Part shown: positions 29,822 through 38,490 of the stretch, in pieces | How positions within the stretch are numbered: the stretch's first letter is position 1 | How the letters are laid out: each line of letters opens with the position of its first letter | From: Acidimicrobiales bacterium | GTDB lineage: Bacteria; Actinomycetota; Acidimicrobiia; Acidimicrobiales; MedAcidi-G1 | Assembly: GCA_029242745.1 (NCBI GenBank) | Contig: JAQWTI010000039.1 | Coordinates: 61,984-125,983, forward strand | Direction: 5' to 3' | DNA length: 64,000 nt | Notes under the pieces: model-generated | Seen by the model: only the letters and a program-made list of their open reading frames with translations | Databases searched by the model: none | Told to the model about the DNA's origin: nothing | Made by a program: the position numbers and the translations under genes

Positions 29822-31258
29822 TCAGCCCAGAGGCAAGTTGATGGATTTGGACTCCACAAACTCGGCCAAGCCGTAGCGGCCGAGTTCACGCCCGTTTCCT
29901 GACTTTTTGTAGCCACCGAACGGGGCCTCATGGTTGAGGAACGCCCCGTTCATGTCGACCTGGCCGGTGCGGAGTTGCTTAGCTACGGCGAGCGCACGGT
30001 CGGTGTCAGTCCCCCACACACCTCCCGATAACCCGTAATCGGTGTCGTTGGCAATGGCCACGGCTTCGTTCTCGTCGGCGTAACCGATAATTGAGAGTAC
30101 CGGTCCGAAGATTTCTTCGCGAGCGATGGCCATTGAGTTCAACACGTTGGCAAACACCGTCGGCTTTACGTAGTAGCCGTTTTCGTAGCCTGCAGGCACG
30201 TCTGGCTTGCCTGTTCCACCGGTGACCAGGGTGGCACCTTCGTCAATGCCCTGCTGGATATAGCCTTGGACTCGATCCCACTGGGGTTGCGAAACGAGTG
30301 GGCCGAGGCGGGTGTTCTCGGCGTCGGCTGGACCTACCGTGTATCCCTCTGCTGCCGTAATAGCCAACTTCACTGCCTCTTCCATCCGCTCAGCTGGAAC
30401 CAACAAGCGGGTAAGCGCCGAACAGGTCTGACCGGAGTTCAGGTAGCAGGCACCCACGGCAGCGGGTATGGCAGCGTCGAAGTCAGCATCGTCGAGGATG
30501 ATGTTGGCCGACTTGCCTCCCAGTTCCTGATGGACGCGCGTCACGTTGGGAGCTGCCACTTCGGCGACCTTGGTGCCGGCTCGAGTTGAGCCTGTAAATG
30601 ACACCATGTCCACATCTGGGTGGGCGGCGATGGCTTCGCCGACTACGGGTCCGACACCAGATACGAGGTTGAACACCCCAGGTGGGAAACCTAGGTCGTC
30701 GATCATCTCGGTTAAAAGGAAGGCATTAAGTGGTGCCACCTCACTTGGCTTGAGGACCACTGTGCAGCCCACCGCCATAGCCGGGGCCACCTTTGCCATG
30801 ATCTGGTGGAGGGGATAGTTCCATGGGGTGATACATCCGACGACGCCCATGGGCTCACGGGTGACTAGCGTGCGGCTGATCGTCTCCTCGAAGGCGAAGT
30901 CGCGAGCTGTTGCCGAAACGCTGCCCGTGGTGGCAGCAGGCATGCCGGCTTGAATCATGGTGGACATACCTTTGGGCATACCCACCTCCTGTGAGATCAG
31001 TGTTCCGATCTCCTCCATTCGGGCGCCCAACTGGCCGGCTAGGCCATCGATGAGGGCGAGGCGGCTATCTAGCGGGGTAGCCGCCCAACCGGCGAAGGCG
31101 GATCGGGCTGCTACCACCGCTGCCTCAACATCGGCTGCGGTGCCATCAGGTACCGAGCCGATGACTGCACCGGTAGACGGGTCGTGGACGTTGATCGTGT
31201 CGGTGCTATCGGACGGTACCCATTCGCCGCCGATGTAGATCTGGTTTCGCTGGTCCAT
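29822..31258 (-). CDS. Aldehyde dehydrogenase family protein
   Basis: 478 residues. [12 protein letters not shown] and [11 protein letters not shown] form the NAD(P) site. [15 protein letters not shown] and the general base Glu in [11 protein letters not shown] are followed by the nucleophile Cys in [25 protein letters not shown] and [19 protein letters not shown] are late signatures. It oxidises an aldehyde to the acid; the substrate is unknown. A GGGGAG Shine-Dalgarno lies ahead of the ATG. It is convergent with the acyl-CoA synthetase. Confidence 0.93.
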   Translation of the reverse strand: MDQRNQIYIGGEWVPSDSTDTINVHDPSTGAVIGSVPDGTAADVEAAVVAARSAFAGWAATPLDSRLALIDGLAGQLGARMEEIGTLISQEVGMPKGMSTMIQAGMPAATTGSVSATARDFAFEETISRTLVTREPMGVVGCITPWNYPLHQIMAKVAPAMAVGCTVVLKPSEVAPLNAFLLTEMIDDLGFPPGVFNLVSGVGPVVGEAIAAHPDVDMVSFTGSTRAGTKVAEVAAPNVTRVHQELGGKSANIILDDADFDAAIPAAVGACYLNSGQTCSALTRLLVPAERMEEAVKLAITAAEGYTVGPADAENTRLGPLVSQPQWDRVQGYIQQGIDEGATLVTGGTGKPDVPAGYENGYYVKPTVFANVLNSMAIAREEIFGPVLSIIGYADENEAVAIANDTDYGLSGGVWGTDTDRALAVAKQLRTGQVDMNGAFLNHEAPFGGYKKSGNGRELGRYGLAEFVESKSINLPLG

Positions 31259-31421
31259 GAGGTGGCTCCCCTGATCGTGGGTTTCGCAGGTTGCGGTTCC
31301 CGTAGCCGAACTGCCGTCCTATTGGCGGCTCCAACCCTGATGATGCTGCGGGATCCGACAAGTTGCCAAATGGGCGGACTTACTAATCGTTCAACTTTCT
31401 GTATTAGTCACTTTATGGCCG

Positions 31422-32225
31422 TCAGTTCAGTAAGTCGGTTTTGAACGCATCGATACGGGTATTGGTTAGGCCTAGGCCATCATCCATGAAGGCGGCCCAT
31501 GTACCCCAGTGCTCTTCGGCGGCGTCAAAGACCGCCTGTAGGTACTCTTCGCGGCACCAGAGTAGAGACCGTGCTGCTGTTATTCGGCTGTTGGGGATTT
31601 CACTGAGTCCAATCCCCAGCGATTCGGCAATGCGTCTTCCTAGGTCCACTTCAGCCTTCTCAAGCCATGGACGGCGAACTTCGTTGGATAGGAGATAGTC
31701 AGCCATCACCGTTGAGCGGTCGAGGCCAAGAAGTGAGAGAAGCAGGGCGGCGACCATGCCGGTCCGATCCTTGCCTGCGGTGCAGTTGAAAAGGAGGGGC
31801 TGACGATCAGGATCGGTGGCAAGCTCTAACACTGTTTGGTAGCGCTCAATCCGCTCAGTCACCAGTGTGCGGAAGTAGTTGGTGATATGGCCGGGGCCAA
31901 GCGGTTCGGCATTGGGGTCAATCATGGCGTTTGCGACCACAGCGAATTCGTTGTCGTCGGTCGAGACTGAGACGGCAATTATCTCAACGTCTGGCAGGTC
32001 AGGATGTGGTCGGTTTGCTATCTCAGTGGGCCGTCTGAGGTCGACGATGGTGCGCAGTCCGAGCGCTGTAACGATGGCCCTATCTCTAACGTCCAGATCA
32101 CATAGGTGCCCTGAGCGGAACAGTCGGCCGGAGCGGACTGTTCGTCCATCAGGCGTGGTTAGTCCTCCGAGATCGCGCAGGTTTGCAGACCTCACGAGTA
32201 CCCGGGGGTTGGCGCTGGCTTTCAT
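31422..32225 (-). CDS. Tyrosine-protein phosphatase, DSP/MptpB-like
   Basis: 267 residues. RSANLRDLGGL at the N-terminus and the P-loop C148-TAGKD-R154-TG within LLFNCTAGKDRTGM give the C-x5-R signature of the Y_phosphatase3 family, which includes MptpB of Mycobacterium. The general-acid region is less clear. These enzymes dephosphorylate tyrosine and sometimes phosphoinositides. No signal peptide is seen. ATG 32225 has no Shine-Dalgarno but follows TATGTT by 6 nt. The 163 bases between this gene and the aldehyde dehydrogenase hold no recognisable feature. Confidence 0.85.
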   Translation of the reverse strand: MKASANPRVLVRSANLRDLGGLTTPDGRTVRSGRLFRSGHLCDLDVRDRAIVTALGLRTIVDLRRPTEIANRPHPDLPDVEIIAVSVSTDDNEFAVVANAMIDPNAEPLGPGHITNYFRTLVTERIERYQTVLELATDPDRQPLLFNCTAGKDRTGMVAALLLSLLGLDRSTVMADYLLSNEVRRPWLEKAEVDLGRRIAESLGIGLSEIPNSRITAARSLLWCREEYLQAVFDAAEEHWGTWAAFMDDGLGLTNTRIDAFKTDLLN

Positions 32226-32231
32226 ATCTTG

Positions 32232-32237
32232 AACATA
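32232..32237 (-). promoter_or_regulatory. -10 box of the tyrosine phosphatase gene
   Basis: TATGTT on the minus strand, 6 nt before the ATG, leaderless arrangement. Confidence 0.4.
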
Positions 32238-32266
32238 GGTGGATTAGGTCGCCATCGGACAACGCT

Positions 32267-32294
32267 AGAGGCCCGCCCCGGGGGGCGGGCCTCT
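32267..32294 (-). terminator. Terminator hairpin of the tRNA operon
   Basis: Perfect 13-bp GC-rich arms (AGAGGCCCGCCCC at 32267-32279 and its complement at 32282-32294) lie 5 bases beyond the 3' end of tRNA-Phe. There is no U-tract, as is common for terminators in high-GC actinobacteria. Confidence 0.7.
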
Positions 32295-32299
32295 GACGG

Positions 32300-32372
32300 T
32301 GGTCGGGCCCGGCGTCGATCCGGGGACCCCTCGCTTTTCAGGCGAGTGCTCTTCCTACTGAGCTACCCGACC
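32300..32372 (-). tRNA. tRNA-Phe (GAA)
   Basis: A 73-nt cloverleaf. The acceptor GGTCGGG pairs with CCCGACC, the anticodon arm is CTCGC-CTGAAAA-GCGAG with anticodon GAA, the T arm is CCCGG-ATCGACG-CCGGG, and the discriminator is A. CCA is not encoded. The T loop begins ATCGA rather than TTCGA. Confidence 0.95.
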
Positions 32373-32406
32373 GCGCACCGCCTACCCGTTAGGTAGACGA
32401 TGATGG

Positions 32407-32481
32407 CGGTCCTGACGGGATTTGAACCCGCGACCTCCGGCTTGACAGGCCGGCGTGCACTCCAGACTGCACCACAGGACC
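32407..32481 (-). tRNA. tRNA-Asp (GTC)
   Basis: 75 nt. The acceptor GGTCCTG/CAGGACC, the anticodon arm CCGGC-CTGTCAA-GCCGG with anticodon GTC, the T loop GTTCAAATC and discriminator G are all seen. CCA is not encoded. It lies between tRNA-Glu and tRNA-Phe. Confidence 0.95.
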
Positions 32482-32511
32482 AGGTGGTCCGACCGTAGCC
32501 GTACCGCCTCG

Positions 32512-32584
32512 CACCCCCAACGGGATTCGAACCCGTGTTACCTGCGTGAAAGGCAGGCGTCCTAGGCCGCTGGACGATGGGGGC
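32512..32584 (-). tRNA. tRNA-Glu (TTC)
   Basis: 73 nt. The acceptor is GCCCCCA with TGGGGGT (a G-U pair at position 1-72). The anticodon arm is CCTGC-CTTTCAC-GCAGG with anticodon TTC, and the T arm contains GGTTCGAATCC. First gene of the three-tRNA operon, order Glu-Asp-Phe. Confidence 0.95.
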
Positions 32585-32665
32585 TGGACCTCGTTGAGAG
32601 CGGGGTAACGATACCAGCGGGCCTTCGGGATACGTCACACACCACTCCATGACTCGACTAGCAGG

Positions 32666-33139
32666 TCATAGGCCAGTCATCGCCGACTCTACGGCTTCTT
32701 CAAGCACGAAACCCAGCCATGCCAGTAGAGCCCTAGACGGGGCATCCGGTGCTTCTGGGTTGAAACCATCTTCTTCACTTACGTCAAGACGAGTACCGAG
32801 GAGGAGACGTAGTCCGTTGAGCACGTGCATCCAGGCGATCAACTGCTCATCGTCTATGTACGCAGCAGCGGAGGACGCAATGAGTGCCTCTACAGCATCT
32901 ATACGGGTCCGAACCAAGTCATCATGGACGAGGTTCGCATAGTCGGCGTCGCGCTCAGCATCGTTGGCATATGCAGCGGGGTACAGGCGTCGGAGGTCAG
33001 GGTCCTCGTCGAGTGTCAGCACTGTTCGGAACTGTTCAGCAAGGTCGACCAGCAGCGCCCGCTCCTCCTCACCGAGCAGGACCATGGTCCGGTTGCCTTC
33101 TCGTCGCAGGGCTTGTGGCCCTTTTTTCTTCAGGAACAC
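32666..33139 (-). CDS. DUF2017 family protein
   Basis: 157 residues, mostly helical. LGEEERALLVDLAEQFRTVL and DPDLRRLYPAAYANDAERDADY are typical of DUF2017, an actinobacterial family found next to clpS. The function is unknown; the constant pairing with ClpS hints at a link to N-end-rule proteolysis. The GTG start at 33139 lies 18 bases after the clpS stop; a later ATG at 33085 (MVLLGEEE) is the alternative. It is the last gene of ctaA-clpS-DUF2017. Confidence 0.8.
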   Translation of the reverse strand: MFLKKKGPQALRREGNRTMVLLGEEERALLVDLAEQFRTVLTLDEDPDLRRLYPAAYANDAERDADYANLVHDDLVRTRIDAVEALIASSAAAYIDDEQLIAWMHVLNGLRLLLGTRLDVSEEDGFNPEAPDAPSRALLAWLGFVLEEAVESAMTGL

Positions 33140-33157
33140 TGATCCGCATCCATGGCG

Positions 33158-33472
33158 TCAGTCATCTTGCTGGAGGGTGGCCCATAAGCCATGTTCGTGA
33201 AGGCGGAAAACGTCCATCTCGGCTTTCTCTCGGTTGCCACTCGACACGACGGCTCGACCTTTCTGGTGAACGTCCAGCATTAGGCGGTCAGACTTTTCTT
33301 GGGAATATCCGAAGAGCTTCTGGAAAACGTAGGAAACGTAGGACATCAGGTTGATGGGGTCGTTCCAAACGAGCACGATCCAGGGTCGGTTGGTTGTCGT
33401 GTCGGTGTCTTGATCTTGGCTGTGTTTTTGGTCGATATCGGGCTGTTCGACCTCGGTAGGCACCGGGCTCAT
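33158..33472 (-). CDS. clpS: ATP-dependent Clp protease adaptor ClpS
   Basis: 104 residues. A 28-residue acidic, disordered N-terminal arm precedes the core [22 protein letters not shown], whose NDP loop contacts the N-degron. [17 protein letters not shown] and [12 protein letters not shown] follow. It delivers N-end-rule substrates to ClpA/ClpC. The ATG overlaps the ctaA stop by ATGA, so it is translated with ctaA, an unusual partner. Confidence 0.93.
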   Translation of the reverse strand: MSPVPTEVEQPDIDQKHSQDQDTDTTTNRPWIVLVWNDPINLMSYVSYVFQKLFGYSQEKSDRLMLDVHQKGRAVVSSGNREKAEMDVFRLHEHGLWATLQQDD

Positions 33473-34407
33473 TGGTCAATTCCATGGGAACGGCAGGTAG
33501 CCAATAGTCGGAGTTTCACGACAACTATCCAGAGTGCCGTAGCTCCAGCTACATGCAGTCCAACCAGCACAACTGGGACACCGGTGAAGTATTGGGACCA
33601 ACCGATTGCTGCTTGGGCCGCCACTATGGCAACCAGCCACCAGACTGCTCGGTGGAGTGGAAGGCCGGTCTCGTTGTCGGTTGGGAAACTCTTCCTTACG
33701 GTAACCACGAGAGCGGTGACAACTAAGAGGACGACGATGACCGTTGTTCCATGGATTCGAGCAACCGCTTGGATGGTGAAAGGCAACCGCGCGATGGGGT
33801 CGTCACGGCTTCCGGCGTGTGGGCCGGTCCCGGTAACCAGAGTTCCAGTCCCCAGTACCACCATCACTACCCCTGTCAAGAGTGTGGTGAGGTATCGCAC
33901 TGGCTTAGGCACTATCACCGAGATCGATCGGGTGTGGTCACCGGCTCGATGGTGAAGTACCACAGCGTTCCAAACAAGCACCATTGATAGTGCGAAGTGT
34001 CCGAGCACCAGCCAAGGGTTCAGGTGACTGAGTACGACAATTCCACCGAGAATCACTTGGCCGATTACGCCGGCCACCAGCCCCCACGACCATCGGACTA
34101 GGTCGGAGCGGCGGGGTTGGCGGGCTAATGATCCCAGTACGGCGGCGATCACGGCGACGGACACCAGGCCGGTAATGAGCCGGTTGCCAAACTCCACCCA
34201 GCCGTGGAAGTCCGCCTCGGGGACGAAGCGGTCTTGTTCACATGTTGGCCAGTCCGAGCAGCCGAGGCCTGAACCGGTGAGGCGGACGGCTGCGCCGGTT
34301 ACGACGATCCCAGCCAGCAAAATGAGCGCTAACCCACAGATACGGCGGTAGGTCTCAGGGGAAATCGCCCTTCGATCATCCCGGTCGGTCGGAGTTTGTG
34401 CTGTCAC
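33469..34407 (-). CDS. ctaA: Heme A synthase (COX15/CtaA)
   Basis: 312 residues and about eight membrane helices. [20 protein letters not shown] near residue 40 holds the conserved Cys pair loop, and His residues in [33 protein letters not shown] and [10 protein letters not shown] fit the heme ligands of heme A synthases. It oxidises heme O to heme A for the aa3 oxidase downstream. Two GTGs stand at the 5' end. I prefer the second (34407) because TAACCT lies 7 nt before it. Confidence 0.93.
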   Translation of the reverse strand: MTAQTPTDRDDRRAISPETYRRICGLALILLAGIVVTGAAVRLTGSGLGCSDWPTCEQDRFVPEADFHGWVEFGNRLITGLVSVAVIAAVLGSLARQPRRSDLVRWSWGLVAGVIGQVILGGIVVLSHLNPWLVLGHFALSMVLVWNAVVLHHRAGDHTRSISVIVPKPVRYLTTLLTGVVMVVLGTGTLVTGTGPHAGSRDDPIARLPFTIQAVARIHGTTVIVVLLVVTALVVTVRKSFPTDNETGLPLHRAVWWLVAIVAAQAAIGWSQYFTGVPVVLVGLHVAGATALWIVVVKLRLLATCRSHGIDQ

Positions 34408-34414
34408 CACTTGC

Positions 34415-34443
34415 AGGTTACGAGCGAGTCATGTCCCTAGGAT
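34415..34443. promoter_or_regulatory. Divergent -10 boxes of ctaA and the SDR gene
   Basis: On the minus strand TAACCT (34415-34420) lies 7 nt before the ctaA GTG at 34407. On the plus strand TAGGAT (34438-34443) lies 8 nt before the ATG at 34452. Neither start has a convincing Shine-Dalgarno. Confidence 0.38.
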
Positions 34444-34451
34444 CCGTACTC

Positions 34452-35294
34452 ATGGAGATTCGAGATGCAGTGGTGGTGGTGACCGGAGCGGCGAGTGGCA
34501 TCGGTGAAGCGATGGTGGAGCGTTTCGCTTCAGAGGGGGCAGGGGCTCTCGTCGCAGCGGACCTTGATTCATCAGGAGTGAGCGCCCTCGCAAAACGGGT
34601 GTCGGACGGTGGCACACCTTGTGAGGCGATCACCTGCGACGTGGCCGACGAAGCTGCTGTGAAGGCTCTAGTTGATGGCACAGTGGAATCCCACGGACGA
34701 GTCGATCTCGTGGCCTCTAACGCCGGGTACGTGACTGTTGGTGGCCTCGAGGCACCTGATGCAGAACTCCATCGCATGTTTGGCGTCCACGTGATGGCTC
34801 ATCTCTATGCAGCCCGCCACGCAATCCCCCACATGGTGGCCAGCGGAGGTGGTTACTTACTCAACACATCGTCAGCCGCTGGACTATTGACTCAGATTGG
34901 GTCACTCCATTACTCGGTTACGAAGAATGCGGCCGTGTCCCTCGCCGAGTGGATCAGCATGACCTACGGGGACCGGGGCATCGGAGTATCGGTTCTTTGC
35001 CCGCAGGCTGTGGCAACCAACATTGTCACCAACAGCCCGACGGCCGACCTCATCCCGGGTGATGGGCCGTCGGGAGCAGCCGCCGTGGATGGCGTGCTCA
35101 CTGCAGCGGGGTTACTGGACACCGTTGTTGAGGCCTTAGCTGACGAACGGTTCCATGTGCTACCCCATCCAGATGTCGCCGAATACGCCCGTCGCAAGGG
35201 CGATGACATCGATCGCTGGTTGGGTGGAATGAGACGTTTTCAGTCACGTCTCTACCAAGAAGGGCCTACACCGGCTGACTGGCTCCTAGCCTGA
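34452..35294 (+). CDS. Short-chain dehydrogenase/reductase
   Basis: 280 residues from ATG 34452; an in-frame TTG or GTG further upstream would overlap the ctaA promoter. The nucleotide motif TGAASGIG is at 11-18, with Asp in ADLDSSG favouring NAD. SNAGYVTVGG, the Ser in NTSSAAGL and the catalytic YSVTK complete the set. The substrate is unknown. The stop is 4 bases before the ctaB start, whose -10 box overlaps the end of this gene. Confidence 0.88.
   Translation: MEIRDAVVVVTGAASGIGEAMVERFASEGAGALVAADLDSSGVSALAKRVSDGGTPCEAITCDVADEAAVKALVDGTVESHGRVDLVASNAGYVTVGGLEAPDAELHRMFGVHVMAHLYAARHAIPHMVASGGGYLLNTSSAAGLLTQIGSLHYSVTKNAAVSLAEWISMTYGDRGIGVSVLCPQAVATNIVTNSPTADLIPGDGPSGAAAVDGVLTAAGLLDTVVEALADERFHVLPHPDVAEYARRKGDDIDRWLGGMRRFQSRLYQEGPTPADWLLA
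35287..35292 (+). promoter_or_regulatory. -10 box of ctaB
   Basis: TAGCCT, 6 nt before the GTG at 35299 and inside the final codons of the SDR gene. Confidence 0.33.
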
Positions 35295-35298
35295 CCCT

Positions 35299-36213
35299 GT
35301 GCCCGCCCGGTTCGCTGAATCCTTCTCTCCGTCCGTGGGGACCAATTTTTCGACGCTGGAAAAAGTGTCGGGTTATGTAGCGCTCACCAAGCCGAGAATC
35401 ATTGAACTCCTTCTGGTTATCACAGTACCGACCATGTTCGTAGCGGAGCGTGGCGCACCTTCAGTCTGGCTAGTGGTAGCCACTGTGGCGGGTGGCACGC
35501 TTGCTGCCGGTGGTGCCAATGCGGTGAATATGGTGGTCGACCGTGATATCGATGCACTGATGGAGCGGACGATGCACCGCCCGTTAGTGCGTGGCGTCAT
35601 GTCGCCGAGATCGGCTCTCATCTTTGCCGTCCTCCTTGAGGTGGCAGCTTTTGCTTGGCTATTCTGCACTGTCAACTTGCTCAGTGCCGTGCTAGCCATA
35701 TCGGCCACTTTCTTCTACGTTTTCGTCTACACGCTGTGGCTCAAGCGCACGACAACTCAAAACATAGTGATTGGTGGGGCGGCGGGCGCTGTCCCGGCTC
35801 TCGTCGGATGGGCGGCGGTCACCAATTCGTTGGCCTGGCCTCCAGTCATCCTGTTTTTGATGATTTTCTTCTGGACTCCACCACATTTCTGGGCACTGGC
35901 GATTAGGTATCGAGATGACTACCAAGCGGCGGCTGTACCCATGCTCCCATCTGTGGTGAGCCTCGAGGAGACGGCCCGCAAGATGGCTCTTTATACGTTG
36001 GTGCTTGTTGCTTTCACCGTGCTCTTTGCGCCGGTGGCGGATATGGGTGCCGTATACCTAGTGTCAGCCTTGGTCCTTGGTGCAGTTTTTGGAGCCATGG
36101 TCGAGGCTGTTCGACGTCATCCAACAGAACGTGCAGCAATGCGTCTCTTCTCCTTTTCGATCACTTACGTGACCCTGCTTTTTGGAGCGATGGTGGTCGA
36201 TGTCTTGGTTTGA
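35299..36213 (+). CDS. ctaB: Protoheme IX farnesyltransferase (heme O synthase)
   Basis: 304 residues, UbiA superfamily, about nine membrane helices. The first Asp-rich motif is NMVVDRDIDALMERTMHRPL, and the second is FLMIFFWTPPHFWALAIRYRDDY, the CtaB signature. LTKPRIIELLLVITVPTMF opens the core. It farnesylates heme B to heme O, which CtaA converts to heme A. The starts of ctaA and ctaB flank the SDR gene and read in opposite directions. Confidence 0.95.
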   Translation: MPARFAESFSPSVGTNFSTLEKVSGYVALTKPRIIELLLVITVPTMFVAERGAPSVWLVVATVAGGTLAAGGANAVNMVVDRDIDALMERTMHRPLVRGVMSPRSALIFAVLLEVAAFAWLFCTVNLLSAVLAISATFFYVFVYTLWLKRTTTQNIVIGGAAGAVPALVGWAAVTNSLAWPPVILFLMIFFWTPPHFWALAIRYRDDYQAAAVPMLPSVVSLEETARKMALYTLVLVAFTVLFAPVADMGAVYLVSALVLGAVFGAMVEAVRRHPTERAAMRLFSFSITYVTLLFGAMVVDVLV

Positions 36214-36224
36214 TCCTGAGTCCA

Positions 36225-36286
36225 GAAGGAGGCTGTTTCAATCAGCCGAATTTCCCTCGGATCGAGTCGGGCCAGCAGCCTCCTTC
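36225..36286. repeat. 11-bp perfect inverted repeat after ctaB
   Basis: GAAGGAGGCTG (36225-36235) and its reverse complement (36276-36286) enclose 40 bases that contain a smaller CCGA/TCGG hairpin. It begins 11 bases after the ctaB stop. It may be a terminator or a leader structure for the oxidase genes that follow. Confidence 0.55.
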
Positions 36287-36412
36287 CGACTAGATTGAGG
36301 GTGGCGTGAGGGCGCCACAATCTCTAACCAAACGCCTAACCTCGTGTGGTCTGGTTCCGCCCAGATCGTTACACGAGGGCATCGCAAGAGCCCACCGACC
36401 GAAGAAGTTTTG

Positions 36413-37897
36413 ATGACGACGACTGATACCGCCGCCTCTGACTCCACGACCTCCTCCTTTGAGGAGGTCGTGACCTCCACTGACCCGTTCGTCATGTCGC
36501 GAATCTGGGGGTTCGGTGGGATGGCGTTGGTCTCGCTCGGATCTATTGCTGGGTTTCTAGTCGGACTCGAGCGCCTCGACCTCTCATCGGCCAACGTGTT
36601 TTCATCAGCCGATCAGGTTTTCCAGTTTTGGTCAGCCCACCGGGTTGTCATGGTGTTGCTGGGTGTACTCCCGGCTTTGATGGGCATTATCACGACCGTC
36701 GTTCCCCGCCAGTGCGGTGGGTCTCTGGTGTTTCCCAGGGCAGCAGCACTGGCGTGTTGGACTTGGGTGATAGGTGCCGGGATTACAGTTGTCGGCTTTC
36801 TTGTGGATGGTGGGCTTGGCACTCCGGGTAGCGGTGGCCAGAGACAGGCCACTGCTCTAACCCTGGTGGGTTTGCTTCTTGTGATTGGTGGCCTTTTGTT
36901 GGTCTCCATTTGCGTTATGACGACCATTGTCTCGGGACGTTCCACAGGCTTGGGCCTTCGGGACCTGCCGTTTGCTGCTTGGACGACGTTGGTAGCCGCC
37001 ACAGTCTGGACGGCGATGCTTCCCGTTTTGGCTGCTAACGCAGTACTTGCCTATGTTGATTTGCGGGGCCGCACTGCCGTCCGGTTTGGTGTCGAGGATG
37101 CCATATGGGAGCAACTCTCATGGATGTTTACCCACCCGGCGGTCTATGTGCTGGCATTGCCAGTGCTGGGCATTGCCTTGGACGTACTCTCTCGGTCCAC
37201 AGAGACCGACCAGAGGAACCGGGACGTCCTGCTGGTGGCGACTGCAGCTTTTGGATTTCTGTCGTTCGGCGTGTTCGCCCAGCCGTTCTTTGACACGCCG
37301 GGGACTCCAATTCGCGAGGAGGCACTTTCGGTCTTGGCTGCTTTCGCCATCGTGCCAGTCGGCTTGGTCGTCCTTGGTGGTGTGGTCGACACGCTGCGCC
37401 GAGGTGCTTCGAACCTTGGATCGAAGCCACCACCTGAAGTAGTTCTATCAATATTGGCTGTGCTCCTCGTCGTCGCTGGCACTCTCGTTGGCGCCTTGCA
37501 CGTGATCGCTCCGCTCGATCTGCTGGACACGTCGGTAACCGGTTCACAGTTCATGCTCGTGGTGGGTGCCACACTCCTAGGGGTGGGTGCTGGTTTCCAT
37601 CACTGGGGTGACGAGATCGTCGGCCCGGGTGCTCGTCCGGGTCTTGTTCTGCTTGGTGGGTTGGCTGTCGCACTTGGTGTGGCCCTTAACGGTATTACCG
37701 ATCTCATTAGTGGATTGCTTGGTCAAACTGACTTCACTGGCGCTTCCCTGGCCGTTGCCGGCTACCCCGGTTCGGGTGTTGAAGCACTGAACTTCGTTTC
37801 GGTCGTCGGATCCTTGGCGCTGGTTGGTGGTCTCGGCATCTGGATGGTGGCTGGAATTCTCCATATCACCGCAGCCAAGAATGGGAGTGTCGCCTGA
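36413..37897 (+). CDS. Degenerate heme-copper oxidase subunit I paralogue, active site lost
   Basis: 494 residues, about 12-13 membrane helices. It aligns with CtaD (40484) by landmarks. AHRVVM keeps the helix-2 His (residue 76), and THPAVY keeps the helix-6 His241 and Tyr245. The CuB pair of helix 7 (AHHMF in CtaD) is Gln290-Pro291 here. The helix-10 AHFHYV that ligates both hemes is replaced (Ser378, Phe380). The K-channel Thr/Lys (VPTGVK) reads VPVGLV, and the D-channel Asp is missing. It cannot reduce oxygen in the known way. I infer a structural or regulatory partner of the oxidase. ATG 36413 is chosen; a frame extension to 36344 lacks support. Its stop overlaps the next start. Confidence 0.75.
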   Translation: MTTTDTAASDSTTSSFEEVVTSTDPFVMSRIWGFGGMALVSLGSIAGFLVGLERLDLSSANVFSSADQVFQFWSAHRVVMVLLGVLPALMGIITTVVPRQCGGSLVFPRAAALACWTWVIGAGITVVGFLVDGGLGTPGSGGQRQATALTLVGLLLVIGGLLLVSICVMTTIVSGRSTGLGLRDLPFAAWTTLVAATVWTAMLPVLAANAVLAYVDLRGRTAVRFGVEDAIWEQLSWMFTHPAVYVLALPVLGIALDVLSRSTETDQRNRDVLLVATAAFGFLSFGVFAQPFFDTPGTPIREEALSVLAAFAIVPVGLVVLGGVVDTLRRGASNLGSKPPPEVVLSILAVLLVVAGTLVGALHVIAPLDLLDTSVTGSQFMLVVGATLLGVGAGFHHWGDEIVGPGARPGLVLLGGLAVALGVALNGITDLISGLLGQTDFTGASLAVAGYPGSGVEALNFVSVVGSLALVGGLGIWMVAGILHITAAKNGSVA

Positions 37898-38475
37898 TGG
37901 CTTCCAACGTTCCCGCTGTTCCCACACGCCCTCGGACCTTGGTGGTTGCCTCGGCGTTCGGCACGGGCAGTGTGGTGATGTACTTCGGTGGCCTATTTGC
38001 CCTCTACTTTTCTGTTCGGGCTGACGCCATGGCCTGGGGGGCGGGTTGGTTCCCCGAGGGTGCTGTGCAGTTGGTTCCTGGTGGTATGAATATGGCCACC
38101 ATGGCCATGTCGGTTATCACCATGGCCTGGGCCGTCCATTCGGTTCTGCATGATGACCGGGTCCACGCCATGCTGGCGATGGCCCTCACCGGAATCCTTG
38201 GTGTGGCCATGGTCAACCAGACTGTCTTCGCGTTCATGGATATCGGCCTGCCGATTGATACCAGCGAAGCTGCAACCTTGATGTTCACAATCGTTGGCTC
38301 TCACCTCGTTATGGTGGTTGCAGGCGTGGTGTGGCTCGGAATGTTGCTCCTGCGAACCCTTGGTGGACAGGACACCAGACGTCATCGTGACCTTGTCTCG
38401 GCGGCTGCCCTCTACTGGTATGCCTCAGTGGCCGTGTACTCGGTCATCTGGATCGGCATCTACATCGCCAAGTAG
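37897..38475 (+). CDS. Cytochrome c oxidase subunit III-like paralogue
   Basis: 192 residues, five membrane helices. The opening TGSVVMYFGGLFALYFSVRA matches CtaE LGSECLLFGGLISTYLIYRS but lacks its conserved Glu. GSHLVMVVAG corresponds to GFHGVHVSLG, and YWYASVAVYSVIW to YWHFVDVVWIFIF, losing the His and Asp. Paired with the degenerate subunit I (start overlaps its stop), it looks like half of a diverged oxidase complex. No subunit II paralogue is present in this pair. Confidence 0.7.
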   Translation: MASNVPAVPTRPRTLVVASAFGTGSVVMYFGGLFALYFSVRADAMAWGAGWFPEGAVQLVPGGMNMATMAMSVITMAWAVHSVLHDDRVHAMLAMALTGILGVAMVNQTVFAFMDIGLPIDTSEAATLMFTIVGSHLVMVVAGVVWLGMLLLRTLGGQDTRRHRDLVSAAALYWYASVAVYSVIWIGIYIAK

Positions 38476-38490
38476 CGGCAGGAGATCGAC

